From NCBI RefSeq assembly GCF_000015245.1, contig NC_008700.1:3980501-4044500 (forward strand): 64,000 nt of DNA, read 5' to 3'. Each line of letters begins with the position of its first letter. Within the stretch, counting starts at the first letter, position 1. The notes under the pieces are model-generated. The model ran no database searches. It saw only the letters and a list, made by a program, of their open reading frames with translations, and had not been told where the DNA came from. The stretch comes from Shewanella amazonensis SB2B (GTDB lineage: Bacteria; Pseudomonadota; Gammaproteobacteria; Enterobacterales; Shewanellaceae). The translations under genes and the position numbers were made by a program. Shown piece after piece: positions 27,459 to 36,864 of the stretch.

Positions 27459-27707
27459 ATGGATAATCGCGAGCAAATTCTGGCAAAGCTGACCACCATT
27501 CTGGTGGATGATTTTGAAATCGACGCCGATGCCATCAGCCTCGAAGCCAACCTGTATCAGGACCTGGATCTGGACAGCATCGATGCGGTGGATCTGGTGA
27601 TCAAGCTGCAACAGCTCACCGGCAAAAAAATTAAACCCGAAGAGTTCAAATCAGTACGCACCGTGGCAGATGTGGTTAACGCCATCGAGGCTTTGGTTCA
27701 GGGCTGA
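27459..27707 (+). CDS. apeF: Acyl carrier protein 2 of the aryl-polyene cluster
   Basis: The 82-residue carrier protein has the attachment site DLDLDSIDAVDL (Ser40). The real start is ATG 27459 (MDNREQILAK); a frame opening at 27366 lies inside the first ACP and is rejected. Its stop shares a base with the next start (TGATG). Confidence 0.9.
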   Translation: MDNREQILAKLTTILVDDFEIDADAISLEANLYQDLDLDSIDAVDLVIKLQQLTGKKIKPEEFKSVRTVADVVNAIEALVQG

Positions 27708-28255
27708 TGCGTGCTATTGAGGTATTGACGGCAGCGCTGCTGCTCGTCTACCCGCTGGCGGTTTGGCTTGGGCTGAATTATCTACCGCCGGGTATGCTGG
27801 CTGGTCTGCTGTGTCTGCTGCTGTTGCTGCGACTGGTGTTAAAGCGCCAGCAACTCAAAGCCATGGTGCTGCCGCTGCTGGCCGGAGTGATTCTTACCGC
27901 CGGTAGCCTGCTGGCCAAGCGCCAGGACTGGCTGCTCTACTACCCGATAGTCATTAACCTGACCATGCTCGGGGTATTCGGCCAGTCACTGCTGAGCGGC
28001 CCCAGTATGGTTGAGCGACTGGCGCGCCTCGGCGAGCCTGAACTGCCCAACGAAGCCATACCTTATCTTCGCAGGGTGACGGCGCTTTGGTGCCTGCTTT
28101 TTGTGGTAAACGGCGGCATGGCCTTTTATACCGCCCACTTTACCAGCCTGGAAATCTGGACCCTGTATAACGGCCTGATTGCCTACATTCTTATGGGCAT
28201 GCTGGCTGGCGGGGAGTGGTTGTACCGCACTTTTATTTTGAAAAAAGGTGCCTGA
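27707..28255 (+). CDS. Integral membrane protein of the aryl-polyene cluster (COG4648-like)
   Basis: The 182-residue, mostly hydrophobic protein has about five or six membrane helices and a short cytoplasmic stretch (MVERLARLGEPELPNEAIPYLRRVT). It resembles the COG4648 proteins found only in these pigment clusters (ApeG position). The role is unknown; it may help hold the acyltransferase and export machinery together. It is translationally coupled on both sides. Confidence 0.8.
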   Translation: MRAIEVLTAALLLVYPLAVWLGLNYLPPGMLAGLLCLLLLLRLVLKRQQLKAMVLPLLAGVILTAGSLLAKRQDWLLYYPIVINLTMLGVFGQSLLSGPSMVERLARLGEPELPNEAIPYLRRVTALWCLLFVVNGGMAFYTAHFTSLEIWTLYNGLIAYILMGMLAGGEWLYRTFILKKGA

Positions 28256-28258
28256 CAT

Positions 28259-29638
28259 GTGGATTGCATCACGATGACATCTCTGCTCTACAACGCCCTG
28301 ACCCGCGGCCCAGCGGCACAGCAGCTGATAAGCTTCAATCACCACGATATCCTCACCGGGGCGCTGTTTACCACCCAGGTGCATCATCTGTGGCAAACCC
28401 TCAGCCAAAAAGAAGAACAACGCTGGCTACTCTCCTGCGAGAGTTCCGACTTGTTCGCCATTGGTCTTTGCGCCGGCTTGCTGGCGGGCAAAGAGCTGGT
28501 ACTGCCACCCAATACCCAAAGCGGCACCTTAAGTCAGCTCACCCAGAATTTCGATGCCGTGCTCTCGGATGTTCCCCTGTGTGAAGGCCACGACTGGGTT
28601 GCCCTGAAAAAGGAAACCGCCCAAACGCCAGCCGTCTGGCCCGATGCCAAACCGACCGGCAGCCTGACCCTGTACACCTCAGGCTCCAGTGGCGAGCCCA
28701 AACCGGTGAAAAAAACCCTCGAACAGCTCGACGCCGAAGTCAGCACCCTCGAGGCCACGTTTGCTGCTGCCCTGCCCCATTGCAGCGTTATCTCCACCGT
28801 TTCTCATCAGCACATCTATGGCCTGCTGTTTAAAATTCTCTGGCCTCTGGCAGCCGGACGGCCGTTTTTAAGCGATTTGGTAGAATACCCAGAGACCCTG
28901 AGTTACTACACGGCGCTGCTGCCCAACCTGTGCCTTATCAGCAGCCCGGCACAGCTCAGTCGTCTGCCGGATGCGCTGGATAATGAGCGCCAATTTCACT
29001 CACCCAGCCTGGTGTTTTCCTCGGGCGGCCCATTGAGTGAAGACGCTGCCAGGGGGATCCAGAAGGTTTATGGCAGCCTGCCCATCGAGGTCTATGGGAG
29101 CACAGAGACCGGCGGCATTGGCTGGCGCAGACAAGCCTCGGCCGCCGAGGCCTGGCAGGTCTTCCCCGGCATAAAGATAGCCAGCGCCGACGATGGCGCC
29201 CTGCTGCTGCGCTCGCCTTACCTCGACAATCCGAACCAAATCTTGCGCTGCGAAGATAAAATTGCCATTGATGACAATGGCCGTTTTGTGCTGCAGGGCA
29301 GACTGGATCGCATCGTTAAAATTGAAGAAAAGCGTTTGTCGCTGGTGCAGATGGAATCCCTGCTGGAGAGTCATCCGCTGGTAAGCCGCGCCGCGCTGGT
29401 GCTGCTGACCGAACCCCGCACCCAGCTCGGCGCCGTAGTGGAGCTGTCGGATGAGGGTAAGGCGCTGCTTGCCGAAGAGGGTAAACTGGCCCTCAACAAT
29501 CAACTGAAGGCCCATCTATTAACCGAATTTGAACGGGTTACCCTGCCGAGGCGTTGGCGTTACCCCTGCGAGCTGCCGCTCAACCAGCAGGGCAAGCGCG
29601 TATATCAAACTTTGATTGAGCTGTTCACCCATGATTAA
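28259..29638 (+). CDS. apeH: Acyl/aryl-CoA-synthetase-like ligase (ApeH)
   Basis: The ANL-superfamily adenylating enzyme (459 aa) has the P-loop LTLYTSGSSGEPKPVKKT, then EVYGSTETGGIGWR and GRLDRIVKIEEKRLS. In aryl-polyene pathways ApeH activates the aromatic starter acid and loads it on an ACP. The start is uncertain. GTG 28259 has AAAGGTG 8 bases upstream; ATG 28274 (MTSLLYNALTRG) is the alternative and costs five residues. Its C-terminus overlaps the dehydratase gene. Confidence 0.88.
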   Translation: MDCITMTSLLYNALTRGPAAQQLISFNHHDILTGALFTTQVHHLWQTLSQKEEQRWLLSCESSDLFAIGLCAGLLAGKELVLPPNTQSGTLSQLTQNFDAVLSDVPLCEGHDWVALKKETAQTPAVWPDAKPTGSLTLYTSGSSGEPKPVKKTLEQLDAEVSTLEATFAAALPHCSVISTVSHQHIYGLLFKILWPLAAGRPFLSDLVEYPETLSYYTALLPNLCLISSPAQLSRLPDALDNERQFHSPSLVFSSGGPLSEDAARGIQKVYGSLPIEVYGSTETGGIGWRRQASAAEAWQVFPGIKIASADDGALLLRSPYLDNPNQILRCEDKIAIDDNGRFVLQGRLDRIVKIEEKRLSLVQMESLLESHPLVSRAALVLLTEPRTQLGAVVELSDEGKALLAEEGKLALNNQLKAHLLTEFERVTLPRRWRYPCELPLNQQGKRVYQTLIELFTHD

Positions 29639-29993
29639 GTCATTGCTGCCGCACGTGCTCTCCCGCGAAGAGACAGATACAGAGCTGAAACTCAGGCTCG
29701 CCATCGATGCCCACCTGCCGTTTTTCGATGGCCACTTTCCGGGACAAAGCGTACTGCCGGGGGTAACCCAACTCGATTGGGCGGTACGTTTTGGCTGCGA
29801 GCATTTTGGCTATAATGCCAGCGTGGCGAATCTGGAAGTGCTTAAGTTTCAACAGCTGATACTGCCCGGCACTGAAGTGGATTTGCTGATAAGCAACAAC
29901 GCCGCCAAGGGCAAACTCACCTTCGCTTACAGTGATGGTGAGCGCCGATTCGGCTCAGGTCGGATAGTGATTGCCGCGCACGGGGACAGCTGA
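29631..29993 (+). CDS. apeI: 3-hydroxyacyl-ACP dehydratase subunit, hotdog fold (ApeI)
   Basis: The 120-residue FabA/FabZ-like hotdog protein has the motif FFDGHFPGQSVLPGV, which contains the catalytic His35. In characterised aryl-polyene systems ApeI works with ApeP as a heterodimer that removes water at each round. The ATG at 29631 overlaps the apeH stop; an in-frame ATG five codons earlier is unlikely. Confidence 0.87.
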   Translation: MIKSLLPHVLSREETDTELKLRLAIDAHLPFFDGHFPGQSVLPGVTQLDWAVRFGCEHFGYNASVANLEVLKFQQLILPGTEVDLLISNNAAKGKLTFAYSDGERRFGSGRIVIAAHGDS

Positions 29994-31651
29994 TGCGCGT
30001 TGCCATAATCATCCCCAATTACAATCATACCCATGCCATCGAGCGCACTCTGGAAACGCTGGAGCCTTTGGGGCTGCCGGTGTTTCTGGTCAACGATGGC
30101 AGCAACGAGGCTACCTGTCATCTACTGATGGTCCTCGACGCCAAATACCCCTGGGTCACCCTGCTGCACCACCCCTTTAACCGGGGTAAGGGCGCTGCGG
30201 TAATGACCGGCCTGCGTGCAGCCTACAAAGCGGGCTTCAGCCATGCGCTGCAGGTGGATGCCGATGGTCAGCACACCCTCGATGACATTCCAACACTGTT
30301 AAGTGCCGCCAACGAGCACCCCGAGGCGGTGATTTCAGGTCGTCCCCAGTACGATGACTCTGTGCCCAAGGGTCGCCTCTATGGCCGCTATATCACCCAT
30401 TTCTGGGTGTGGGTCGAGACCTTGAGTTTTGATATTCAGGACAGCATGTGCGGCTTTCGGGTCTATCCGCTGAAGGCCACCGAGGCACTGTTTTTAAGTG
30501 AACAGCTTGGCGAGCGCATGGACTTCGATATCGAAGTGCTGGTCAAGCTTTACTGGCGCGGCGTTGACGTGATTCACGTGCCCACGGCGGTGATTTACCC
30601 CGAAGACGGTGTCAGCCATTTTCAGGGCTTTGCCGACAACGTGCGCATCAGCGCCCTGCACACCAGACTCTTTTTCGGCATGCTCAAACGCCTGCCAAGC
30701 CTGCTTGGCCGGGGCAGAAAGCAAACCCACTGGTCGTCCATCAGCGAGCGTGGCAGCTATTGGGGCATCAAGCTTTTGGCCGAGAGCTACCGCTTCGGAG
30801 GCCATTGGCTGTGCCGCGCCATCATGTACCCCGTGATTGCCTATTTCTTTATGACCGGCGGCGCTGCCCGCAAGGCCTCGATTGAGTTTCTGGAGCGGGT
30901 GCAGGCACTGGAGCCAAATCATCCCCAGCTGCAGCCAAGGGTCAGTTGGCGCCACAGCCTTAAGCACTTCCTCGCCTTTGGCAATGCCGCACTCGACCGA
31001 ATCGACGCCTGGTGCGACCGCATCAAACTGAGCGAAGTCGATTTCCCCGAGCGGGCACTGCTGGCGGATATGCTCACCCGAGGCCAGGGCGGCGTGCTGC
31101 TGGTATCCCACCTTGGTAACCTCGAGCTTTGCCGCGCCATTTCCATCCACCAGCGCAAGGTAAAAGTGAACGTGATGGTGATGACCGCCAACGCCGAAAA
31201 CTTCAACAAGGTGCTGAAGCAGCTAAACCCAGACAGCGACCTAAACCTCATTCATATCAATGAGCTGGACCCATCTACCTCTATCATGCTGGCAGACAAA
31301 ATTGCCGCAGGTGAACTGGTGGTAATAGCCGGGGATCGCACCGCCAGTGGCAATGCAGGCCGGGTTGTCGAAGTGCCCTTCCTTGGCGAAACGGCGCCTT
31401 TCCCACAAGGGCCCTTTATTCTGGCAAGCCTGCTCGATTGCCCGGTATTTCTGATGTTTTGCCTGCGGGAGCAGGGCCGCTACCGGGTGCATGTGGAGCC
31501 CTTTGCCGACACCCTCAAGGGCCCCAGAGCCGGCAGAAGTGAACGTATTCAAAACGCGGTCGAACGCTATGCTGAAAGGCTTGAGCACTACGCCCGCAAA
31601 GAGCCACTGCAGTGGTTCAACTTTTTCGATTTTTGGCGCCGCGGCCAATAA
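29993..31651 (+). CDS. Fused family-2 glycosyltransferase and LpxL-like acyltransferase (ApeJ position)
   Basis: The 552-residue two-domain protein begins with a GT2 domain (about 1-235) with FLVNDGSN, the nucleotide/metal motif DADGQHT (89-95) and the acceptor region MCGFRVYPL. Residues about 250-552 form a lipid-A-acyltransferase-like (LpxL/HtrB) domain with SHLGNLE (His373, Glu378) and GDRTASGNAGR. This fusion is typical of aryl-polyene clusters and probably builds the glycolipid to which the pigment is attached. It starts on the apeI stop (TGATG). Confidence 0.87.
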   Translation: MRVAIIIPNYNHTHAIERTLETLEPLGLPVFLVNDGSNEATCHLLMVLDAKYPWVTLLHHPFNRGKGAAVMTGLRAAYKAGFSHALQVDADGQHTLDDIPTLLSAANEHPEAVISGRPQYDDSVPKGRLYGRYITHFWVWVETLSFDIQDSMCGFRVYPLKATEALFLSEQLGERMDFDIEVLVKLYWRGVDVIHVPTAVIYPEDGVSHFQGFADNVRISALHTRLFFGMLKRLPSLLGRGRKQTHWSSISERGSYWGIKLLAESYRFGGHWLCRAIMYPVIAYFFMTGGAARKASIEFLERVQALEPNHPQLQPRVSWRHSLKHFLAFGNAALDRIDAWCDRIKLSEVDFPERALLADMLTRGQGGVLLVSHLGNLELCRAISIHQRKVKVNVMVMTANAENFNKVLKQLNPDSDLNLIHINELDPSTSIMLADKIAAGELVVIAGDRTASGNAGRVVEVPFLGETAPFPQGPFILASLLDCPVFLMFCLREQGRYRVHVEPFADTLKGPRAGRSERIQNAVERYAERLEHYARKEPLQWFNFFDFWRRGQ

Positions 31652-31688
31652 GGCTTTAGGCCCGGGCAGACGCCACAGGAACGGTAAA

Positions 31689-33245
31689 ATGACTAACCAA
31701 TCAACTGAAATGAAAGAGACTGTTAAGTTTGGCTACGGCGCACTGACCATAGAGCAGGTAGTCGCCATCGCCAAAGGCGCCAGGGTTGAACTCAGACGCG
31801 ACCAGGAATACGTGGAATACATCCAGCGCGGCGCCCGCTTTATCGACAGTCTGCTGGCCGAAGAAGGCGTAGTGTACGGCGTAACCACAGGTTACGGCGA
31901 CTCCTGCACTGTGACAGTAGGGCTGGATCTGGTGCACGAACTGCCGCTGCACCTGTCGCGCTTCCACGGCTGTGGCATGGGCCGCGAGCTTACGCCAATG
32001 CAGTCCCGCGCCGTCATGGCCTGCCGCTTGAACTCTCTGGCCATCGGCAAGTCCGGGGTCAGCTTCGAATTGCTCGAGCGCATCGAAACCCTGATTAATG
32101 AAGACATCTGCCCGGTTATCCCGGAAGAAGGCTCGGTGGGCGCCAGCGGCGATTTGACTCCGCTGTCTTATCTGGCCGGCGTGCTGATAGGCGAGCGTGA
32201 CGTGTTTTATCGCGGCGGCCGCCTGCCCAGCAGTGAAGTGTTCCAGAAGCTGAATATCACCCCGCTGAAGCTGCGCCCGAAAGAGGGTCTGGCACTGATG
32301 AACGGCACAGCGGTGATGACGGCACTGGCTTGTCTTGCATATGACAGAGCAGACTACCTGACCCGTCTGTCCTCACGCATCACCGCCATGGCATCCTTGA
32401 CCCTCAAAGGCAACTCCAACCATTTCGACGACATCCTGTTTGCCGCCAAGCCCCACCCGGGTCAGAGTCGGGTAGCCAGCTGGATCCGTGATGACCTCAA
32501 TCACCACGAGCATCCCCGCAACTCTGACCGCTTGCAGGATAGATATTCCATCCGCTGCGCGCCCCATATCATAGGCGTGCTGGCCGATGCCCAGCCAATG
32601 TTGCGCCAGTTTATTGAGAACGAACTTAACAGCGCCAACGACAACCCGATTGTGGATGGCGAGGGCGAGCACATCCTCCACGGTGGCCACTTCTACGGCG
32701 GCCATATCGCCTTTGCCATGGACAGCCTCAAGAATCTGGTGGCCAACATCAGCGACCTGATTGACCGCCAGATGGCGCTGGTGATGGATCCCAAGTTTAA
32801 CAATGGCTTGCCAGCGAATCTCTCCGGCGCCGAAGGTGCCCGTCGCCCCATCAATCACGGCTTCAAGGCGGTGCAGATTGGCGTATCGGCTTGGACCGCC
32901 GAAGCGCTCAAACTCACTATGCCTGCCAGCGTGTTTTCCCGTTCTACCGAGTGCCACAACCAGGACAAGGTCAGCATGGGCACCATTGCCGCCCGTGACT
33001 GTTTGCGGGTGCTGGAGCTGACTGAGCAGGTGGCTGCCGCTGCGCTGCTGGCGATGACCCAGGGTATGCGCCTGCGCATCCGTCAGGGCGAGCTGTGTGA
33101 GTCGTCACTAACCGCTTCGGTTGCCAAAACCCTGGCCCAGGTCAGCGAGGCTTGCCCGCTGGTGACAGAAGACAGGCCACTCGAAGCCACGCTGCGCCAG
33201 ACGCTGGCACGCATTCAGGCCGGTGAGTGGGAGGTGTGTCGATGA
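31689..33245 (+). CDS. MIO-dependent aromatic amino-acid ammonia-lyase (HAL/TAL/PAL family)
   Basis: The 518-residue enzyme eliminates ammonia from an aromatic amino acid. The MIO cofactor tripeptide Ala-Ser-Gly is at 152-154 (GSVGASGDLTPLSYLAG). The catalytic Tyr63 sits in VVYGVTTGYGD. The two ring-selectivity positions, by my alignment, read Phe92-His93 (SRFHGCGMG). Canonical enzymes have Ser-His (HAL), His-Leu (Rhodobacter TAL) or Phe-Leu (plant PAL), so the substrate is not settled. Inside this cluster the likely role is making coumarate or cinnamate as the pigment starter. The start is ATG 31689 after AGGA. Confidence 0.9.
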   Translation: MTNQSTEMKETVKFGYGALTIEQVVAIAKGARVELRRDQEYVEYIQRGARFIDSLLAEEGVVYGVTTGYGDSCTVTVGLDLVHELPLHLSRFHGCGMGRELTPMQSRAVMACRLNSLAIGKSGVSFELLERIETLINEDICPVIPEEGSVGASGDLTPLSYLAGVLIGERDVFYRGGRLPSSEVFQKLNITPLKLRPKEGLALMNGTAVMTALACLAYDRADYLTRLSSRITAMASLTLKGNSNHFDDILFAAKPHPGQSRVASWIRDDLNHHEHPRNSDRLQDRYSIRCAPHIIGVLADAQPMLRQFIENELNSANDNPIVDGEGEHILHGGHFYGGHIAFAMDSLKNLVANISDLIDRQMALVMDPKFNNGLPANLSGAEGARRPINHGFKAVQIGVSAWTAEALKLTMPASVFSRSTECHNQDKVSMGTIAARDCLRVLELTEQVAAAALLAMTQGMRLRIRQGELCESSLTASVAKTLAQVSEACPLVTEDRPLEATLRQTLARIQAGEWEVCR

Positions 33246-33673
33246 AATCTCTGCTTCACGCCGAGACAGAAATCATCATTCCCTTCCACGATGTGGATCC
33301 GATGCAGATCACCTGGCACGGTAACTACCTGCGTTACTTCGAGATTGTTCGCTGTGAGCTTTTGGACAAACTCGACTACAACTACCGCCAGATGCAGGAG
33401 TCCGGCTTTGCCTGGCCGATAGTGGATGTGCAGATCAAGTATGTTCGCAGCAGCACCTTCGGTCAGAAAATTCGAGTCAGTGCCGATCTGGTGGAGTGGG
33501 AAAATCGCCTGAAAATCAATTATCAGGTTCGGGATGCCGAAAGTGGCGAGCGACTCACCAAGGGGTACACCATTCAGGCCGCCGTGGACATGAGTAATAA
33601 CGAACTCTGCTTTGTCACGCCCGAGGTATTTCAGGCCAAAATTCGCCCGCTGCTGGGCGAAGCGGACGCCTGA
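33242..33673 (+). CDS. Acyl-CoA/ACP thioesterase, hotdog fold (ApeK position)
   Basis: The 143-residue 4HBT-type thioesterase has the motif HDVDPMQITWHGNYLRYFE, in which Asp and the His-Gly-Asn stretch form the active site as in YbgC/FadM enzymes. It probably releases or edits acyl-ACP in polyene synthesis. ATG 33242 overlaps the lyase stop (ATGA); a start 15 bases earlier lies inside the lyase gene. Confidence 0.86.
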   Translation: MKSLLHAETEIIIPFHDVDPMQITWHGNYLRYFEIVRCELLDKLDYNYRQMQESGFAWPIVDVQIKYVRSSTFGQKIRVSADLVEWENRLKINYQVRDAESGERLTKGYTIQAAVDMSNNELCFVTPEVFQAKIRPLLGEADA

Positions 33674-33727
33674 GCTTTGGCTGAAAATAGCCGCAATGTT
33701 GAACCCCTAGCATATAAAGAGGTAACT

Positions 33728-34459
33728 ATGGGGCTGATTGTTAAGTTTTGCGTTGGAATACTGGCATCTATGCTGGTCTGGCTGCCAGCGCAGGCAGATG
33801 AAGCCCTAAGCCAGAAGAGTATGACCCAGAACGCCGACGTCAATCTCGGGGCGCTCAGCACTGCCCTTAAGCCACAGGGAGCGGTGCGCGGCGAGTTTGA
33901 ACAGACCCGCACCCTCAAGGCGTTAAAGCGACCTCTGGTCAGCCGTGGCAGCTTTGTGTTCTCACCCGACCAAGGCCTGATGTGGGCACAAAACCAGCCC
34001 TTTGAAAACTTACTGATTTTAAGCGAAACGCGCATGTTGAGCCGCGACAGCGAAGGCCTGTGGCAACAAACCGAGGTCAATGCCAAAGCGGGCCCAGCTA
34101 CCTTAATGCCCATGCTGGTGAAGGCCATGATGGGCGGCGATATGGCTACGCTGGAGCGACATTTCTCACTGGCATTAAGCAGTCAGGAGAATCACTGGCA
34201 ACTGACCCTCGCCCCAAAAGATGAGGATATCAAGGCACTGTTTGCCGCTATCGAGCTTGAAGGCAGTTTTATCGGCGATGCAGGCACCACGCAGCAAACA
34301 GGCACCCAGACCAGAACAGACAAGGCCAGTACAAACAGGCTGAAACTTATCAGCCCCAATGGCGATGTGAGCGATATCCGCTTCAGCAACCAGCAAAGCG
34401 GGCCGCTGTCGGAGCAAGAACTGCAGGCCTTTATCCCGCAAATTGAGTCGGGGCAATAA
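33728..34459 (+). CDS. LolA-like periplasmic carrier (ApeL position)
   Basis: The 243-residue protein has a signal peptide (MGLIVKFCVGILASMLVWLPAQA). Its beta-sheet domain resembles LolA, the periplasmic lipoprotein chaperone (GEFEQTRTLKALKRPLVSRG, GLMWAQNQPFENLLIL). It probably carries the lipidated pigment across the periplasm between the MMPL exporter and the outer-membrane lipoprotein. Start at ATG 33728 with AGAGG upstream; a longer TTG frame would spoil the signal peptide. Confidence 0.82.
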   Translation: MGLIVKFCVGILASMLVWLPAQADEALSQKSMTQNADVNLGALSTALKPQGAVRGEFEQTRTLKALKRPLVSRGSFVFSPDQGLMWAQNQPFENLLILSETRMLSRDSEGLWQQTEVNAKAGPATLMPMLVKAMMGGDMATLERHFSLALSSQENHWQLTLAPKDEDIKALFAAIELEGSFIGDAGTTQQTGTQTRTDKASTNRLKLISPNGDVSDIRFSNQQSGPLSEQELQAFIPQIESGQ

Positions 34460-34464
34460 GTTAG

Positions 34465-36864
34465 ATGGCGCTTGGGGGAAGCAAAATCACAGATAAGCCA
34501 CAGACTGCAAGCCGCGCAGGGCTCAGGCTGGCCCTATGGCTGCTCTTGCTCGCCGCAGCCCTCGTTTTCGGCATTAAGACTCTCAAGCACCGCGATGTGG
34601 TTGAAACCGACATTCTGGCCATGCTGCCCCACTTGCAGCAGGATGCCCTCACCAGCCGCGCGCTGGACAGTCTCGAAAGTCGTCTGGCTAACGAAAGCTA
34701 TCTGGTGCTGACGGGGAAAGACAAGGCCGCAACCATCGAAGCCGCCAAGGGCATGATGGCCGAACTTGCCAGTTCCCCCGCATTCGTATCGGTTCGCAGC
34801 GGCAGCGAACTCGATCCCAAAGAGATTTACCGGCTCTACTTTCCGGCCCGCTTCAACCTGCTGACCGAATCACAACGCTCACTGCTGGAAAACGGCAAAC
34901 TCGATGTACTCATCAAGCAAGCGAAAATTGCCCTCTACAGCGCTTTTGGTTTTGCCAACAGTGAACTTATCAGCGAAGACCCCTTGTTACTGTTTCCGGC
35001 GCTGATGCAAAGCTTTGGCAAAGGCCACCGCCTCGGTGAGGAAGGTGGCATCTTGCTTGGCAACTCAGATGGCCAAACCGCCGCAATCATCATGGCCAAG
35101 GGCAAAGACAGCGTATTCAGCCCCAAGGCGCAGGAAGCCCAAATCAGTGCCATCAATGCCGCCTTCACCAAGGTAAACCTGGGCAAGCAACTGAGCCTGC
35201 TAAAGGCCGGTGCCCTGTTTCATGCACTTGAGGCCACTCAAAGCGCCAAGGCAGAAGTATCACTGATTGGCTCACTGTCGCTTGCGGGCGTGGTAGTGCT
35301 GGTGCTTTTGAGCTTCCGTTCGCTGATGCCGCTTTTGATGGCAAGCCTTACCCTCGCCAGTGCTATGGTGAGCGCCAGCCTGTTCACCATCCTCATTTTC
35401 GGCAAGTTACACCTGCTCACTCTGGTGTTTGGCACTTCTCTGATTGGCATTGCCATCGACTACAGTTTCCATTTTTATGCCGAGCGCAGTGGCCGTGATG
35501 AGAGCGCCAGCCAAACACTGAGCCGCATCTTGCCCGCACTGACGCTGGCCCTTGCTACCAGCGTGCTCGCCTATCTGGCGCTGGGCTTCACTCCCTTCCC
35601 GGGGATGCAGCAGGTAGCGGCCTTTTGTGGCGGCGGCCTGATTGGCGCATACCTCACGCTGTATCTTGCTTACCCCATGCTGGCAGACAGCCGCATTCAG
35701 GCCGCAAGCGCGGCCATCACCCTGGCCAGCCGCTTTCTTACCCCGTTCGAAGCCGCAGGCTCCAAAGCCTTGGTGATTGGCAGCCTGACAGTGCTCTTGG
35801 TGTGCATCCCTGGACTTGGCCAACTGGACAGCCGCGACGATATCCGCAGCCTGCAACAGGGCTCGGCAGCACTGATGGCTGAAGAAGCTAACGTGAGAAC
35901 CTTGCTCTCGGGTGGGGTGGATAATCAGTTTCTGCTGGTACGGGCAGAGTCGATGCAGACGCTGCTCGCAAGACTCGAAGCCCTTGCGCCTGTACTCGCA
36001 AAAGCCGAAAAAGACCAACTGCTGCAAAGCCATGTGAACTTTGCCGATTACCTGCCATCCCAGGCGCGGCAGATGGCCGACCATAACCTGCAACAGCAAA
36101 TCTATGGTCATGAACTGGGTGAAATACTCGCCCGCTTGGGGCTGGAGCCTGAACTCGAACCTGATCTCAGAGCCAAATACCAGGCCGGTGCACAAACGCC
36201 CATCGAAGCGGATGCCTTTTTTGACACCCGGCTTGGGGCAAACCTCAAGCCACTGCTGCTTGAGCCCACGGCTAACGAGGCCAACCATCCAGAATCAACT
36301 GCCCGGGAATGGGGCGCCATGGTGCTGCTTGGTGGCATTCAGAACTTACCGGCACTTAACCAAGCGGTAGCGACTTTGCCGGGGGTAACTCTGGTGGATA
36401 AGGTGGGCGACATCTCCAAACTGATGGGAGAGTACCGCCACACCACCCTGTGGCTGCTGGTGCTGGCGCTGCTTATTGCCTTTGGAGTCTTTGCCCTGCG
36501 TCACCCATGGAAACTTGCCGCCGCCATGGTGGCAGTACCGGCGCTGGCGGCACTGCTCAGCTTGTCACTGCTGGGGCTGCTGGGGTCGCCACTGACTTTA
36601 TTCCATGCGCTGGCGCTGCTTTTGGTATTCGGCATTGGCGTTGATTACAGCCTGTTTTTCGCCAAGGATGAAAACCGGGAGCATGGCCACAGAGTTATGC
36701 TGGCTGTGCTGCTGTCAGCCAGCTCCACCACCCTCGCCTTTGGTCTGCTGGCGCTCAGTAACACCCCGGCAATACACTATTTTGGCCTCACGCTGGCCCT
36801 CGGGATTGGCTTTACCCTGCTGCTCTCGCCCCTTATTCACACTTTCAAAAGGAAACTGAAGTAG
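34465..36864 (+). CDS. MMPL/RND-family exporter (ApeM position)
   Basis: The 799-residue inner-membrane protein has the RND half-repeat plan twice. TM1 is at about 19-38, followed by a large periplasmic loop, five helices from about 265-430 (FGTSLIGIAIDYSFHFYAER), then again one helix, a loop and five helices (FGIGVDYSLFFAKDENR). The repeated GI-IDYS/GVDYS Asp residues on TM4 and TM10 fit proton coupling. It likely extracts the pigment glycolipid from the inner membrane. No partner adaptor gene is present; the LolA-like gene just upstream is the likely partner. Confidence 0.88.
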   Translation: MALGGSKITDKPQTASRAGLRLALWLLLLAAALVFGIKTLKHRDVVETDILAMLPHLQQDALTSRALDSLESRLANESYLVLTGKDKAATIEAAKGMMAELASSPAFVSVRSGSELDPKEIYRLYFPARFNLLTESQRSLLENGKLDVLIKQAKIALYSAFGFANSELISEDPLLLFPALMQSFGKGHRLGEEGGILLGNSDGQTAAIIMAKGKDSVFSPKAQEAQISAINAAFTKVNLGKQLSLLKAGALFHALEATQSAKAEVSLIGSLSLAGVVVLVLLSFRSLMPLLMASLTLASAMVSASLFTILIFGKLHLLTLVFGTSLIGIAIDYSFHFYAERSGRDESASQTLSRILPALTLALATSVLAYLALGFTPFPGMQQVAAFCGGGLIGAYLTLYLAYPMLADSRIQAASAAITLASRFLTPFEAAGSKALVIGSLTVLLVCIPGLGQLDSRDDIRSLQQGSAALMAEEANVRTLLSGGVDNQFLLVRAESMQTLLARLEALAPVLAKAEKDQLLQSHVNFADYLPSQARQMADHNLQQQIYGHELGEILARLGLEPELEPDLRAKYQAGAQTPIEADAFFDTRLGANLKPLLLEPTANEANHPESTAREWGAMVLLGGIQNLPALNQAVATLPGVTLVDKVGDISKLMGEYRHTTLWLLVLALLIAFGVFALRHPWKLAAAMVAVPALAALLSLSLLGLLGSPLTLFHALALLLVFGIGVDYSLFFAKDENREHGHRVMLAVLLSASSTTLAFGLLALSNTPAIHYFGLTLALGIGFTLLLSPLIHTFKRKLK

